Below are positions 36,780 to 48,935 of a DNA stretch of 64,000 nucleotides, one piece after another (the first letter of the stretch is position 1; each line of letters starts with the position of its first letter). Origin of the DNA: Phragmites australis. Lineage: Eukaryota > Streptophyta > Magnoliopsida > Poales > Poaceae. The position numbers and the translations under genes are program-made. The stretch spans positions 7,261,501 to 7,325,500 of the forward strand of contig NC_084938.1 of assembly GCF_958298935.1 (NCBI RefSeq), given 5' to 3'. The notes beneath the pieces were generated by a model. It was not told the DNA's origin. It worked only from the letters and a program-made list of their open reading frames with translations, and searched no databases.

Positions 36780-37230
36780 TCTTTTGTTCAGCTGTTACCA
36801 CTTCGAAAGTTACCGCCACAATTGATAGCATCGAGCAGCTCATGGGAACTAACTTCTTCTCTTGGAAAGAAAAGTTCAAGTTGTTCTTGGTGTTCTGGAC
36901 CTAGACTATACTCTTAGGATTAACACTCCCACTGCTCCCACTATCGGTGAGGAAAATTATAATGAGAAAAAGAAAAGTTATGAGGTAACTGCCAAAAAGG
37001 GAGCGGTCAAACCGCATGTCCTTAATGATAATGAAGAGCTCAATCTCAGTTGGGATAAAGAGAGCAATCACTGAGTCTAATAACGAAGCAGTACTTGATA
37101 TCCTTTGAGGAGCAATTCAAATGCTACTTGAAGGTTTATGCTAATACCTTGATTCAGAGGCTCTTAACCACTAAGTATGATGGGTCCGGTAGTATAAGAG
37201 AGCATATCATGATGATGACAGATATCGCGC
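36780..37230 (+). pseudogene. Degenerate Ty1-copia gag fragment
   Basis: Plus-strand pieces in shifting frames read IEQLMGTNFFSWKEKFKLFL, GVLDLDYTLRINTPTAPT, then a stop, and later VYANTLIQRLLTTKYDG followed by GSIREHIMMMTDIA. This is the gag pattern of plant copia elements (LxGxNFxxW, LLTTKYDGSGSIREHI). Several stops and frameshifts separate the pieces, and no pol follows in the same orientation. Confidence 0.7.
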
Positions 37231-38829
37231 AAGCGACGTTCGCCGCAAGTCGAGATCTTTCCATGTAGCTTCCAACAATATGAATTGTCAAAGTACTTAT
37301 CCAAAGATCTCCTCTGATGATAAATCCATGATGGATCTGGACTTCTCCACTACCGAAGATTACCCTTGAGAAGTCTTCACCATCAGAGATAGGGGCGTCA
37401 CTCCGTCCAATCATGATGACGATCCCACAAATATGCGGAACCTCACTGCCCCGACTTTGAGAAACAATATCAGCCTTCGCTGATGCCAATGCAACTACTC
37501 TGGTCCAAAATCCCAACGAGATCCCGAACCTCATGTCTCCCAATCATCAATGAGGAACCCAGTGTTTCAAATCTGCAGCGTCTCAGAGGATCCTGCTTCT
37601 ACATGAAGCCCTCCGACAACCCCCTACTATAGATCTAACTACCCCGAAAGCAAGGGCTAGATCAACTTAATGACCGACATGTTCAAATAAGCTAAGCTTC
37701 AGGGCGAGAACTCTCATCAAGCCAACATCATTGGCTTCTTCTTGCAGTATGGTATGTATAAGCTGTGCGTTCTCATGTAGCTTGTTGGCCAGCTCCCATG
37801 CTTTGTTTTGGCCTTTCTCGGGTACACTATTTGTTCCCATCTCATGGCCTTCTACACAAATGGATTATGAAGAAAGTAAGGCAGCAACAAAATATGATAA
37901 CACAGAAGTAATACGGACACAAACTTGTGGTACAAGGTACACATAATAATTGCAAATTTAGCCAACTTGTTTGAGCATTGGCTCAATGCAACATATACTC
38001 GATATCAGGATCAATAAAAGCAGGTCTTAAAGCAAACTATCTGTCTAACACAATTCTGCATAATGCAAACAAGGCATTACTGTCTTGCTTGATGGTTGAT
38101 GTTCATTTGCCATCAATGTTGGCGCATATTATTTCATGAGAAAATGGCAAATTGATATTATTCTTCATCAGTTGATACCTTGTTGTCTGAATATGAAATG
38201 ATATTTATGCTAAAAATTTCTTCAAATACAGGACCAAAAAGTTTGATGCATTAAAATTTGATAGTTTCGATATTATTCTTCATTAGTTGATACTTGTTTT
38301 TAATTCCAGATTATGATTATTAACAAATAGTAGGTGCGAAAAGGAATCATGTCCAGATGAGCCCCTCTATGTACATCTGCTATGGCTTCTTTTTAATATA
38401 TTGGAACTTTTTATGTTGTGATCATGTGCTTTGGGTTATAATTATTTGGTTCATCCATCATGCATGTATGCATGTATACTAATACCCCTATTTGGATCCT
38501 TTTCTTTTCTTCGAGCAGCATATAATATATGGTATGACTCTCATTCTTTGCTATGTCATAAAGGTATTTGGTAGGAACACACACAATCAAGGATGACTAA
38601 CATGGTGTATTTTTCTACAAATAATTCAGAGCCCTATTGTTATCATTGTAATAAATGAAAAAACTGGATTGTATGTGGCTAGCCATTTTCAATAAACCTA
38701 TGTGTTATCATATAAACATCTCTTCAAGATATTGGTCATCTTCACATATTTGTATTTTTTAGGTTGATTGCAATTTTGTTACCATCATGGTTTATTCTTC
38801 GTAAAGCATTGTCTGATTTAAATCACGTG
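37231..38829. other. AT-rich intergenic, no gene recognised
   Basis: 37240-37700 continues with short remnant-like frames, possibly more of the same copia element. 37700-38830 is AT-rich with no open frames of note and no visible terminal repeats. Confidence 0.3.
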
Positions 38830-39524
38830 TGTTACACGTACACGCTTATTAGTACAAGATGAATGGATGAGTTCATGCCCGTTCGGAAGGCGTCCCTCCC
38901 TTTCGAACTGGCATTCTCAGAAGGGGCATGAGCCACTTCCAAGGTGGTCACCGGCATATGATCAATTTGTGTGTAACACTCCCCCTTGATCAATCATGTT
39001 ATTTGTATAGATAGAATTGAAGATTCCTCCAAAACCCCTGTGAGAAAAAATATGAGCAAAATATAATTGTAATATGCCATCAAAAACTCCTTAAAAACAC
39101 AATGGAAAAATTTAGGAGAAAATAATATAGTATATATATATTTGCTTGTATTAGTATTGCCTTATTAAAAACCTTATACGAGAAATAAAATTTGAAAAAC
39201 TCATAAAGGAAAAGAGTGCAATATATGTATGATTTGATGATCATTAACATGTTATATATTAGGAGTTTACTCCCCTTAAACTTTGCAAATCTCGAAGTCT
39301 TCTCATACCAATTCCATGAACATATTTCTCGAATGTAGACTTTTGTAAAGACTTTGTGAATAAATCTGCAAGATTATCACATGATTTTGTTTGCAAAATT
39401 TCTATTCCCATTTTCTATAATTCATGAAGATAGAATAACTTTGGAGCAATATGTTTTGTAATATTGTTTTTATGTAACCTGTTTGCAATTGTGCAATACA
39501 AGTTGTATTATTGTCATACCCCAA

Positions 39525-40700
39525 AAACCCTAGCCTAGTTATCATGCACGCATACACATCATGACATCATGTTTCATGTATTTGGTTTTTGTTTTAAGTA
39601 TTTAAAAATGTTTTGGAAAGGTTATGTTGTTGATCAACATGCATTCCCACCATGTAATTATGAGTGGGAATGGTTTAGAAATAGTTAGGAAGCCCAAGAC
39701 CATTTAGGAAGGATAAGGAAAAGAATAGGAAGAAACGGGAAAATGAAAGAAGACTTTCAGCATGTGGGCCTAGCCCGCGGTCTGACCAACATCTCTGGTG
39801 GTCTGATCGCCAGGGCTCAGAACCCCCACTTAAGACCCCTTCAACTCTCCCTCACTCACTTCCTCTCCACCAAAACCGAGAGAAAGAGGAGGTGACCACC
39901 TCGACCACCACCACGACTGGAGATCAATGGAGAAGGCTTTCAAAAACTTCCTGAAGGCTTCACTAAGCTCCTCCCCACTGTCTTCCTCACCAGAGACGCT
40001 TCCCCACATCTTCTACCTCAAGGCCAACCACCACCCTAGAGCCTGATCTTCGAATCTAAGCCTTCCTGGAGTTGACCAACCCTTTAGGAAGCTTCCCCTC
40101 ACCAAGGTGAGACTTCTCCAACTATTTCCCCGTCATTCCTGAGCTCCAATAGATACCCTATTAGTTTAGATCCAAGCTTCACCCTAGCCATAGATGTCAT
40201 TTGTGGGGTCCTCGCGTTTGACCCCGTGCATGTCGCCCAAACTACCCAAAATACACTCCCATAGTCTTGTTGAGTGTTTTGGTACCATTCTTGGTTAAAG
40301 ACATCATCGGAGCCTTTGCTGGCGATGTTGCTGAGGTGTCGTCAGCCAGGCCCAATGGTCTGACTGCCATTAGGGCCGGTCTGACCGCTGGGATAAAACT
40401 TGGCTGGCAGACTTCAAGTCAGACTCCATAATCAGGAGTCAAGGTCTGACCGCCACCTGGGCCGGTCTGACCGCCAGCCACTCAGAACCCTGTGACCTTA
40501 TGTTGTCTCATGCGAGGTTTAAACCTCTTCTAACCCAATAGCTTAGGCGTTCTTTTGCAAATATTTTCATGGCGTGACATATTGCATCTCGTTCACAATC
40601 ATGCATCATGAGCATACATCTTCGTTCATTCTTTTGTTCATTCGATGCACTCTTCCATTGTTTAGAGAGTGACACGTCGACGGTTCAAGCAGTCGAGGCT
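39525..40700. mobile_element. LTR-like insertion in the decayed copia element
   Basis: Separates two adjoining parts of the copia RNase H region. It begins near tgtcataccccaaaaaccct and contains a repeated ggtctgaccgcc phrase (at about 39780, 40360 and 40445-40480) common in grass LTRs; a possible end is gagagtgaca at about 40665. The inner tips would be TGTCA/TGACA. I could not match a target duplication, so the exact borders are uncertain. Confidence 0.5.
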
Positions 40701-40925
40701 GATATCAAACCAAAGGTGTACGTGAGCGAAGCACCAACCATACAGGAATACAAATCTCGTCTAAGATCTGGTATTATGGGGATCTGTGTATCCAATCATA
40801 ATCATATCATGATTTTTCTAATAGAATAAACCAAGTTCTTTAATACCACTGAGATATTTGAGGATATCTTTAACTAATGCCAAATGGTATTTTGTTGGAG
40901 TTGCGCTTTGTCTATATAGTAAATT

Positions 40926-42378
40926 CACTACCGGTTCTTAAGCTCCAGGCACGCATAAAAAGTCAAGCCAATAAGAACTGGCAGTAGTAGTTATCATTGC
41001 TGGTTCTTGCTACGAACGGTAGTGATACATCACTGTACAAACCGGTAGTGGTACATTACTGCCATTTAGTAACATGAACCGGCAGTGATAATATTCTTAT
41101 CACTGCCAGTTCTTTAAAATACGAGCATAAAAAGATGTTCCTTTAATAACCGGCAGTGATAATTTTTATCTCAACCGATTCATATTCCAAACTGACAGTG
41201 ATAATATCTATCACTGCTAGTTTTTAAAATACATGCCTTTAATAACTGATGAAGACAAAACAACATTGCTATTTATTATAACTATCGGTTTGTAATCCAA
41301 ATCGGCGGTGATAATTCTTCTGTAAGAAGAACCCGTCTCCCACAGACTTCCACATCTCATTTGGCTCTCCTGAAGCCACTCCTGAGGGACAGATGGGGTC
41401 ACAGTGGAGCGGTGGTCACTGTCTCCACCGCGGCTACCTCTGTTCCTTGTGCCCGGCTTCAACGCATCCTCACCATCCACCTTGACATAGCCACCTCACT
41501 GTCCGTCGAGCTTTGAGTCATAGCCATCTCATTTCGCTCTTCTAAAGCTATTCCCGAGGGACAGAGGCGGGCTCAGTGGAGATGACGGTCACTGTCTCCA
41601 CTGAGGCCACCTCTGTCCCTTGTGCCTGTCTTTAACTTGTCCTCCATACCGAGCTTCAAGCCACCTCACCATCAGTCGAGCAACCTACGCGACTGCGCAC
41701 CTTCCTCATCTCCTCTCCTCCCTGTCTCCTCATCTCCTCTCCCCACGGTCACCTCATCTCTACTCCCCATCTCCTCATCTCCTCTCCCCGTCTCCACTAC
41801 GAATGTAGATTTATATAGATGCCTACACTACATGCGCAAATCTTTTGTGAAGATGATTGTGGTAATAGGTAGATCTAAATAAATAGCAAAAATACAAATG
41901 TGTTGAAGACGGATTTTTGCCATTCATTTAGGCTTACTATTGTCACTATAAATGTAGATTTAGATATTGTTATTCATTCAAGCTAGATATAGGTATAAAA
42001 TACTCTACCATGAATATTTTGGCATGGGGATCTGTCTCAAGTTTGTGAAACTCAAACTTGAGACAGAAGACCCCATACCGAAATGTTCCTGGTAGAATAT
42101 TTTTGCAAATATGAAAGGATTATCACTAGCAGTTCAAGACATGAATCAGCAGTGATAGTTGGGTTATCATTATCAGTTCATGTTATGAACCAACAGTGAT
42201 CATTTGGTTATCACTGATGGTTTAAGACATGAACCGGCAGTGATACCCACTATTATTGTCGGTTCCTAAGCTGGCAGTGATAATCATAGATTATCACTAT
42301 CTCTAATTCACTGCCGGTTCAAAATTTGGCAGTGATGTCAATTTTGAACCGGTAGTGATGACATTTTCTGAAATAGTG
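40926..42378. mobile_element. CACTA-type (En/Spm) non-autonomous element
   Basis: Starts cactaccggttctta and ends gaaatagtg, the CACTA/TAGTG tips. Both ends are filled with subterminal repeats of the form gaaccggcagtgat and its reverse atcactgccggttc, in both orientations over 300 bp left and right, the usual architecture of CACTA elements. The centre (41320-41800) is GC-richer with a pyrimidine-rich repeat (ctcctcatctcctctcc) and no transposase. It sits inside the copia RT/RNase H region; about a dozen codons of the host element are lost at the junction and no 3-bp duplication was clear. Confidence 0.75.
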
Positions 42379-43278
42379 TGTCTGTTGCAATTTGCAAGAT
42401 ACATTAGCACTCCAATTGCACTGAGATATGGGACTAAAGCCCTAATATCTCTTCATCATCATCCCTAAGTCTGAATGAATCTTTATCCATATCAAGAGTT
42501 CTAACAACCATATGTGTCTTTGATGGATATGCCTTATCTATATTGAATTTCTCCTATATCATCTGGATATAAACAGATTGATACACAAGTATTCCTGATG
42601 GAAGATGCTCAAGTTGAGGACCTAAGTAGAATTTGGTTTTACTCAAATCCTTCATATCAAATTCCATCATTAGTTGATTGTGTGCATCATTTATATCTTA
42701 TGTGTTTCTGATGATATTGAGATCATCGACATGCATTGAGATATACAAAATCCTATTGAGGATTTCTTTGTAAATATACATGGGTAATCATCATTGTTTG
42801 AGTAACCCTTCTATAGAAGGAACTCACTCTGTCAGTTGTACCACATCCTGCTTGACCATTTCAAGCCATATAATGATTTTTTTCAATATAACTTAGTACA
42901 TGTTGCGATTTATATTTGGATTCAGAATTTTAAGTCCTTGAGGGACTTTCATGTAAATATCCGAATCGAGTGACCCGTATAAGTATACGGTCACTATATC
43001 CATCAACCGCATGGATAAAGTCTTTTGAACTACCAAAGATATTAAATATCATAACATTATTCCACCCATCACTAGAGAATAAATGTCATCAAATTGATGA
43101 TGGGTATCTGCGTGAACCCTTGTGCAACAAGCCTTGCTTGTATCTCATCACCTCATTATTTTCATTCCGTTTGCGGATGAAAACCTATTTTAATCCGACT
43201 AGGAAGATATTTTTGGGGAGTAGGTACTACAGATATAAATACCTCTCTTTTCTTAAACAAGCGTAATTCTACCTCAAT

Positions 43279-43497
43279 TCGTCAGTTGAAAATTTCATCT
43301 AGAAATGGTGCAAACAAGCCATCATGGACTTTTAGATTAAACCTAGGTTGCAGCCTTCTTTTGCAATTGTCATGCTTAAATTTATAAAAGGGCCGGTTGG
43401 CTAGTTCTAGCAAAAAAACTTTAGAAAAGGATAATCTTCTGGTTTAGGGAAAGCAGCCAGACAAGTTAGGTATACAACAATTTTTGTCAACTAGCAA
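43279..43497 (+). repeat. Duplicated segment, copy 2, left arm
   Basis: Matches 31787-31998 with scattered substitutions (gtcagttgaaaa, gtgcaaacaagccatcat, ggataatcttctggttta). The match stops after tttttgtcaa, where unrelated sequence begins (ctagcaattgcacacatg). The right arm of this copy is at 44515-44608 and 57988-58105, split by the nested retrotransposons. Confidence 0.7.
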
Positions 43498-44514
43498 TTG
43501 CACACATGTTTCATACATGTGAAATCAATGTAGGATGTAGCAATACAAAGACGTAGAAGTATATAGCATAACAAAAGAGGGATTTGTATACATGAGTGAA
43601 TCCAGGTGGTCGTGAGATAGATGGTGTTGTGGAGATGGTCATCATCGATCAACGGAGGTGGACAACGTTAATGAGGTGGGTGTGAGCCGGCGAGCAGAGG
43701 TAGTTGACACCAATCCGCAGAGGTGATCGACGTATCACTGGAGTTGAGGTTGTTGCCTGTCGATCTGTATAGGGATCGGAGACTGTGGCCGGATTTTAGA
43801 AATAAACTAAGAGAAAAAAAGAGAGCACAATCGTTGGAGATCTTGTTGTAGTTTCGAAAGAGGAAGAAAAGGATACACCGCTGATTGGCCTTGGCCTTTC
43901 ATTATATGATGATCATTTATCTTGATTTAAATTGAATTAAAATGAGAATATCACATGAAATGATAAAAATGCATACAAATAGAGCATTACAAAGGAAGTC
44001 ACATTTTTACCAAATATCCTAGGGTTGGAAACATTTTTATAAATTAGTACATCACATGAAAAGAATATTAGTGAATTTTTCTAGACTTCCGGGAATTTAT
44101 TTGAGGCATTAAGAATTACTAGAATTTATAAAAGTGGGCTTATTTGGAGAATTTTAGTTAAGTATTGGCTCATGCTTTTTTTTTATCAAACCAACTAAAA
44201 ATGGGTTGCTAGTGAGCTATAATTTACTCATAAAAATATTTAGAATATTTAGATTATTTTTATACTTCCAAATAAAATTGAGAGTTAAATAAAAAAACTT
44301 AAACACACATGTATAATGGTTTGCTAGCTTCTTCAGGCACGCGAGCGCGGCACAGGAACAGGTAGGCTGTATTCGGCAATTAAGTGCTGAAAATAAGTTT
44401 TTAGTGAATGAGGTGCTGAATACATATGCTAAATTTGTAAATACAATAATATATTATTTATTATGATAAATACGATCACGTATGTTGGTTATTTTTGAAT
44501 TTTGTCCCTTTTAT
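43498..44514. other. Unclassified sequence between the arms of duplicated copy 2
   Basis: Not matched in copy 1. The left part (43500-43900) is mixed, with ggtgg-rich stretches; the right part (43900-44514) is AT-rich. It may be another insertion starting at ctagcaattgcacacatg, but I found no matching right end and no genes. Confidence 0.3.
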
Positions 44515-44608
44515 ACCACAACTAGAGGCCTATGATCGACAGTGACCCAATTGACCACGAAGATGTATGGCACAACGACGATGTAAACAAACAGATGAGG
44601 GCACCTAG

Positions 44609-44982
44609 TGTTAGATAATCTAGTTATTTCCTTTGCTATTTCAGTTGCTAGTTAGTGGTCTTCTCCGATTTGTTAACGGTCAGGCTCATTTGTTGGAGCA
44701 GTGCCGAGTCTTACGCATGCGGCCACGCTACGCGTCATGCGCGGTGTGCGCGCACCCCTCGCCGTCATGGCAAAATGGCCGGGCTCACGTTCATGTAATC
44801 GATGAATAAAAGGAGAAGAGAAAACTCAGTGACGTTGTGCAGCAGAAATCGACCTCCTCTCACTCTGTTCATATGTGTTTTTATGCTAGCTTCTGAACAG
44901 TGTCAGCTTCCCACCAACTGCAGCCCACGGATCGTCCAGTGTCGATATCTTGCAACCCGTCGAAACACCGGCGGTGCCAACA
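44609..44982 (+). repeat. 5' LTR of the outer copia element
   Basis: 374 bp, TG...CA tips. It differs from the right LTR (384 bp) by scattered substitutions and small indels, so the insertion is not recent. An LTR promoter function is expected from the class but not shown here. Confidence 0.92.
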
Positions 44983-45019
44983 ATTAGTAATCAAAGCCAG
45001 GTTCGATCAGGGGTGGAGC

Positions 45020-45286
45020 AATGTCTCAGACGCCGCCTTGCCACGGTAGCGTGCCACCAAGTGATCGGCGACGGTCGCCATCACCACCCTCACGGCAAGG
45101 GCAAGGGTGAGCAAATTGGGAGCTCCCCATCATCATTCATCGCACGGTGAAGGAGTCATCGGCGTCGGTTCAGTACCCAATGCTGAACAAAACAAACTAC
45201 CCAAAGTGGGCGCTGCTCATGCGCATCAACCTGTAGGCGCAAGGCCTGTGGGGAGCAATCGAGCCTGGCGGCACGGAGTACTGAAA
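45020..45286 (+). pseudogene. Outer copia gag, N-terminal part
   Basis: A start ATG at 45020 opens MSQTPPCHGSVPP; after a frame break the conserved LNKTNYPKWALLMRI pattern of copia gag follows. TAG at 45234-45236 stands where CAG (Gln) is expected in NL-AQGLWGAIEPGG. The frame then runs in phase across the agtac target site into the continuation at 52597, which confirms that the SIRE element interrupted this gene. Confidence 0.8.
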
Positions 45287-45291
45287 GTGCA

Positions 45292-46080
45292 TCTAGACCT
45301 CATAAGTGGGTTTTAGCTTATTGATGACAAAACGATTAAGGATCTAATATGTTTATCTAAGTCTTGAACAGGTCTAAGTCTAAATTGAGAAGATATATGA
45401 CGATTGACGCCCTTCGAGAAGAAAAGAGAAGCAACGACGAGTACTCAATAGGATTTAAATTTTTATTTTTTTTTTGAAATTGAGTCTAGGATAGCCACTT
45501 TATTAAAAGAGTTGCATTTGATTGCTTGATTAGTGTCTCAATGCTCAAGATATCCTTTAGAATCAATAAGTTGAGAGACACACTCACCTACGGACACCGG
45601 GATGTTAGACAGAAGTTCACTGAGTCCGGAGTCTCCGGTGTTCACTGGATACTCCGGTACTCAGTATTTAGTTCGGAGTCTCTGAGTCAGACTCCGGCAG
45701 AGGGTGCTCGGTTCCATTTTATTTTTAATTGTCCGGAGTCTCCGGTGTTCACCGGATACTTCGGTAGTTGGTGAGTTTTAAGGCCGGAGTCTCCGAGGGA
45801 AACTCTGCCAAAGGTCGATCGGTTAGGTATTTATTTTTGTTGAAAAAAACCGGAGACTCCGGTGTTCACCGGATACTCCCATAGGAGAAAATGTTTTTAC
45901 CGGAGTCTCCGAGGGAGACTCCGGCAAGGGTGGCTTGGTTAATATTTACTCTTTTGATAAAAAGGACCGGAGTCTCCGGTGTTCACCGGATACTCCGGTA
46001 CCTGGAGAAGTCGGAGGGCCCGGCAAGTCTCCGGACTTAGTCTGAGTAGCAGCCCTATCAGGACCGGAGACTCTGGTGTT
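45292..46080 (+). repeat. Truncated 5' LTR of the SIRE-type element
   Basis: Matches the first half of the 3' LTR (50895 onward), including the repeated ccggagtctccggtgttcac units. Similarity stops after gaccggagactc, where the copy runs into pol sequence. The deletion junction lies in a repeated ccggtgttcac-like motif, so short repeats probably guided it. Confidence 0.88.
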
Positions 46081-46084
46081 CACT

Positions 46085-47872
46085 CAAGATCAAGTCAACT
46101 AAAGATCAAGGCGATAAACAACCACAAGATCAAAATCAAGTCTATGAAGACACAAATAGCTTTTTGGATGATGAAGTGGGAGATATTCAACATCAATCTC
46201 AAGTACCACACCCACGCGTTCATCAAAGCATCCAAAGAGATCACCACGTGGACAACATACTTGGTGATATACAAAAGGGGGGTAACTACTCGTTCAAGAA
46301 TTGTAAATTTTTGTGAATTTTACTCATTTATTTCCTCTTTAGAGCCTTTGAAGGTAGAAGAAGCTCTTGATGATCCGGATTGGGTGATGGCCATGCAAGA
46401 AGAATTGAACATCTTCAAAAGGAATGAAGTTTGGTCCTTGTGCAAAGACCAAAATAAAATATGATTGGCACAAAATGGGTCTTCCGCAACAAACAAGATG
46501 AAAATGGGATAGTAATAAAGAACAAGGCACGATTGATTGCTCAAGGGTTCACTCAAATTGAAGGTTTGGATTTTGGTGAGACTTATGCTCCCGTAACTAG
46601 GCTTGAGTCAATTCGAATATTATTAGCCTATGCTACTCACCATGATTTCAAGCTATATCAAATGGACGTGAAGAGTGCATTTCTCAATGGACCAATCTCC
46701 AAATTGGTGTATGTGGAGCAACCGCCCGGCTTTGAAGATCCCAAGCACCCCTCACATGTTTACAAACTCCATAAGACGCTCTATGGGTTAAAGCAAGCTC
46801 CTAAAGCATGGTATAAATGCCTTAGGAACTTTCTTGTCAAAAGGGCTTTGAAATAAGCCAAGCCGACTCTACTCTCTTTACCAAGAATGTTGATAATGAT
46901 TTATTTGTTTGCCAAATATATGTCGATGACATTATATTTGGTTTTACTAATCAACAATTTTGTGAAGATTTTAGTAGGATCATGACAAGAAGATTTGAGA
47001 TGTCCATGATGGGGGAATTAAAGTTCTTTCTCGGATTTCAAATCAAATAACTTAAGAAAGGAACCTTTATTTGCCAAACAAAGTATATAAAAGACATGCT
47101 CAAGAAGTTTGACATGGAGAATGCCAAACCTATCAAGACACCCATGCAAACCAATGGTTATCTTGATCTCAATGGAGAAGAAAAAAATGTGGATCAAAAG
47201 GTATATCGCTCCATGATAGGTTCTTTGCTTTATCTTTGTGCATCTAGGCCCGATATCATACTTAGTGTGTGCATGTGTGCAAGATTTCAAGCCGCTCGAA
47301 AAGAGTGCTATTTAATAGCCGTTAAAAGGATTCTTCGATATTTAGTTCATACACCTTACCTTGGCTTATGGTATCCTAAAGGGTCATCCTTCGACCTCAT
47401 CGGCTATTCGGATTCCGACTATGCCGGTTGCAAAGTAGATAGAAAATGCACTTCGGGGACTTGCCAATTCTTGGGTAGGTCCTTAGTGTCTTGGTCGTCC
47501 AAGAAATAAAACTCCGTAGCCCTATCCACCGCCGAAGCCGAGTATGTTGCTGCGGGAGCTTGTTGTGCTCAACTCCTATGGATGAGGCAAACGCTAAGAG
47601 ATTGTGGCCACAACACATCCAAAATTCCACTTTTGTGTGATAATGAGAGTGCCATCAAAATAGCCAACAATTTCGTACAACACTCAAGAATCAAGCACAT
47701 AGACATTAGACATCACTTCTTGAGAGACCATGCAACAAAAGGGGATATCGATATTCGCCAAGTGACAACCGAAAGACAACTAGCCGATATCCTCACTAAG
47801 CCACTAGACGAGCAAAAGTTTTGCGAGTTGAGAAGTGAATTAAATATCCTAGATTCTCGAAACGTGGCTTGA
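46085..47872 (+). pseudogene. SIRE-type pol remnant: reverse transcriptase and RNase H
   Basis: RT begins near EALDDPDWVMAMQEEL (46350). Recognisable blocks are KWVFRNKQDENG, QMDVKSAFLNG, TLYGLKQAPKAWY, the catalytic IYVDD (about 46917-46932), SASRPDI-like YLCASRPDIILSV, GYSDSDYAGCKVDRKCTSGT and the C-terminal QLADILTKPLDEQKFCELR. Breaks: a one-base deletion near 46438 (tggtccttgtgc), TAA about 46455, a one-base insertion near 46845, TAA 47048-47050 and TAA 47507-47509; the stops replace Gln codons (CAA). It cannot make an enzyme. Confidence 0.9.
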
Positions 47873-48119
47873 ACTGTTGCATATATTTGCTTATTATAGA
47901 GTTGTAGCTCTCTTAGCTAGGAGTTTGCAAAAACTGCATTTTTGAGTGAATTTTTCAAAATTATTTGGTTCTTTGATCTTTTGATCATAATTTACAACTT
48001 GTGATCATAGTTATGTAATAATGCTTGTTGGCTGATCACAATTAGCAAATTCGTCTTTTATGTCCAACGGCCTTCTCCCAAAAAATTCCTCCTCAAATTT
48101 CAGCTTTCACTCTATTCTG

Positions 48120-48780
48120 TAACAGTTCCAGGTGCCGAAATGTCCGGTGTTCACCGGAGTATCCGGACCTGACACTGTTCATTTTTCATATCCCTGTCCA
48201 GGTTCCAGTTACCGGAAAGTCCGCTCTTCACCGAAGTCTCCGGTAAAGTATGAGGACCGGAGTCTTCGGTCTTCACCGGAGTCTCCGGTGTCTCTAGATT
48301 TTTATATACCCCTCTGCCCGAACAGTTACTCAAACCCATCTATTCTCAACTCCTCTCTCCCCAACTTAGTCACTCTGGCGATTTTTTAGGAACAACCAAG
48401 GAGTTTCAAGTTTCTCATCGTTTCTCACTTGGATTCAAGGCCGGAATCTTCGGACATCTCTATTCATCAAAATCTCCAGAGTGTTTTTGCTCCAAAAGGT
48501 ACTTTTTCCCAAAACTTCCCGATCTATCAATGCTCTCCTCTAGAATCAATTTCCCTTGGTAGAATAGCTCCATATACTTCTTAGAACTTATTCCTATACC
48601 ATATTCAACTCTTGTTGGCCAAATCTCCCAAAACCCTAGGTTTTGGGGATTTTCTTGGGCTGACCGGAGTATCCGTTGTTCACCGGATACTCCGGTGTCT
48701 GCCAGTTTTTCAGCAGCAGTCTTTTCATCAATATATCTTCGCATCCTCCTTATTCCTTCTATCTCTCTCAGGTATTTCGT
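48120..48780 (+). repeat. Spacer with the same CCGGAGTCTCCGG motifs as the LTRs
   Basis: Between the RNase H end and the downstream ORF the phrases ttcaccggagtctccgg, ccggagtatccg and ttcaccggatactccggtg recur at 48139-48170, 48219-48290 and 48661-48700. The same units fill the LTRs of this element. It is unusual for internal, non-LTR sequence to share them. Confidence 0.75.
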
Positions 48781-48935
48781 CATGGCCGGAGATCGTTTTG
48801 TGAAGGGTCACACGTTCGAGCGGTGAAAGAGTTTGCAAAGTGGCCACCGGGAGGGGGATTCACATCGAAGAAGAGATCTTTGCTGGAGAATCTCAAAGAG
48901 ACGTTGTCACTCTTTGTAGGACCAAGAGTCAAGTG

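Larger units (their letters stand above)
38830..43270 (-). mobile_element. Decayed minus-strand Ty1-copia element (Tork/Angela-like)
   Basis: On the minus strand, 43270-42385 holds a broken integrase/RT part ending in a VLMYLANCNRP-like frame; 40905-40720 continues with ATPTKYHLALVKDILKYLSG and GYTDPHNTRS; 39524-39240 holds the RNase H tail (CIAQLQTGYIK, then a degenerate KHISPKFF and DNLADLFTKSL region). A polypurine tract, caagggggag, precedes tgttacacac at 38978, the start of the 3' LTR. All coding parts carry stops and frameshifts. The element is interrupted by the LTR-like block at 39525-40700 and the CACTA element at 40926-42378. Confidence 0.7.

Noticed and set aside
48840..48935. GTG at 48840 as start of the SIRE downstream ORF
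   Set aside because: GTG is not a normal plant start; the frame merely stays open there, and the first in-frame ATG is at 48936.
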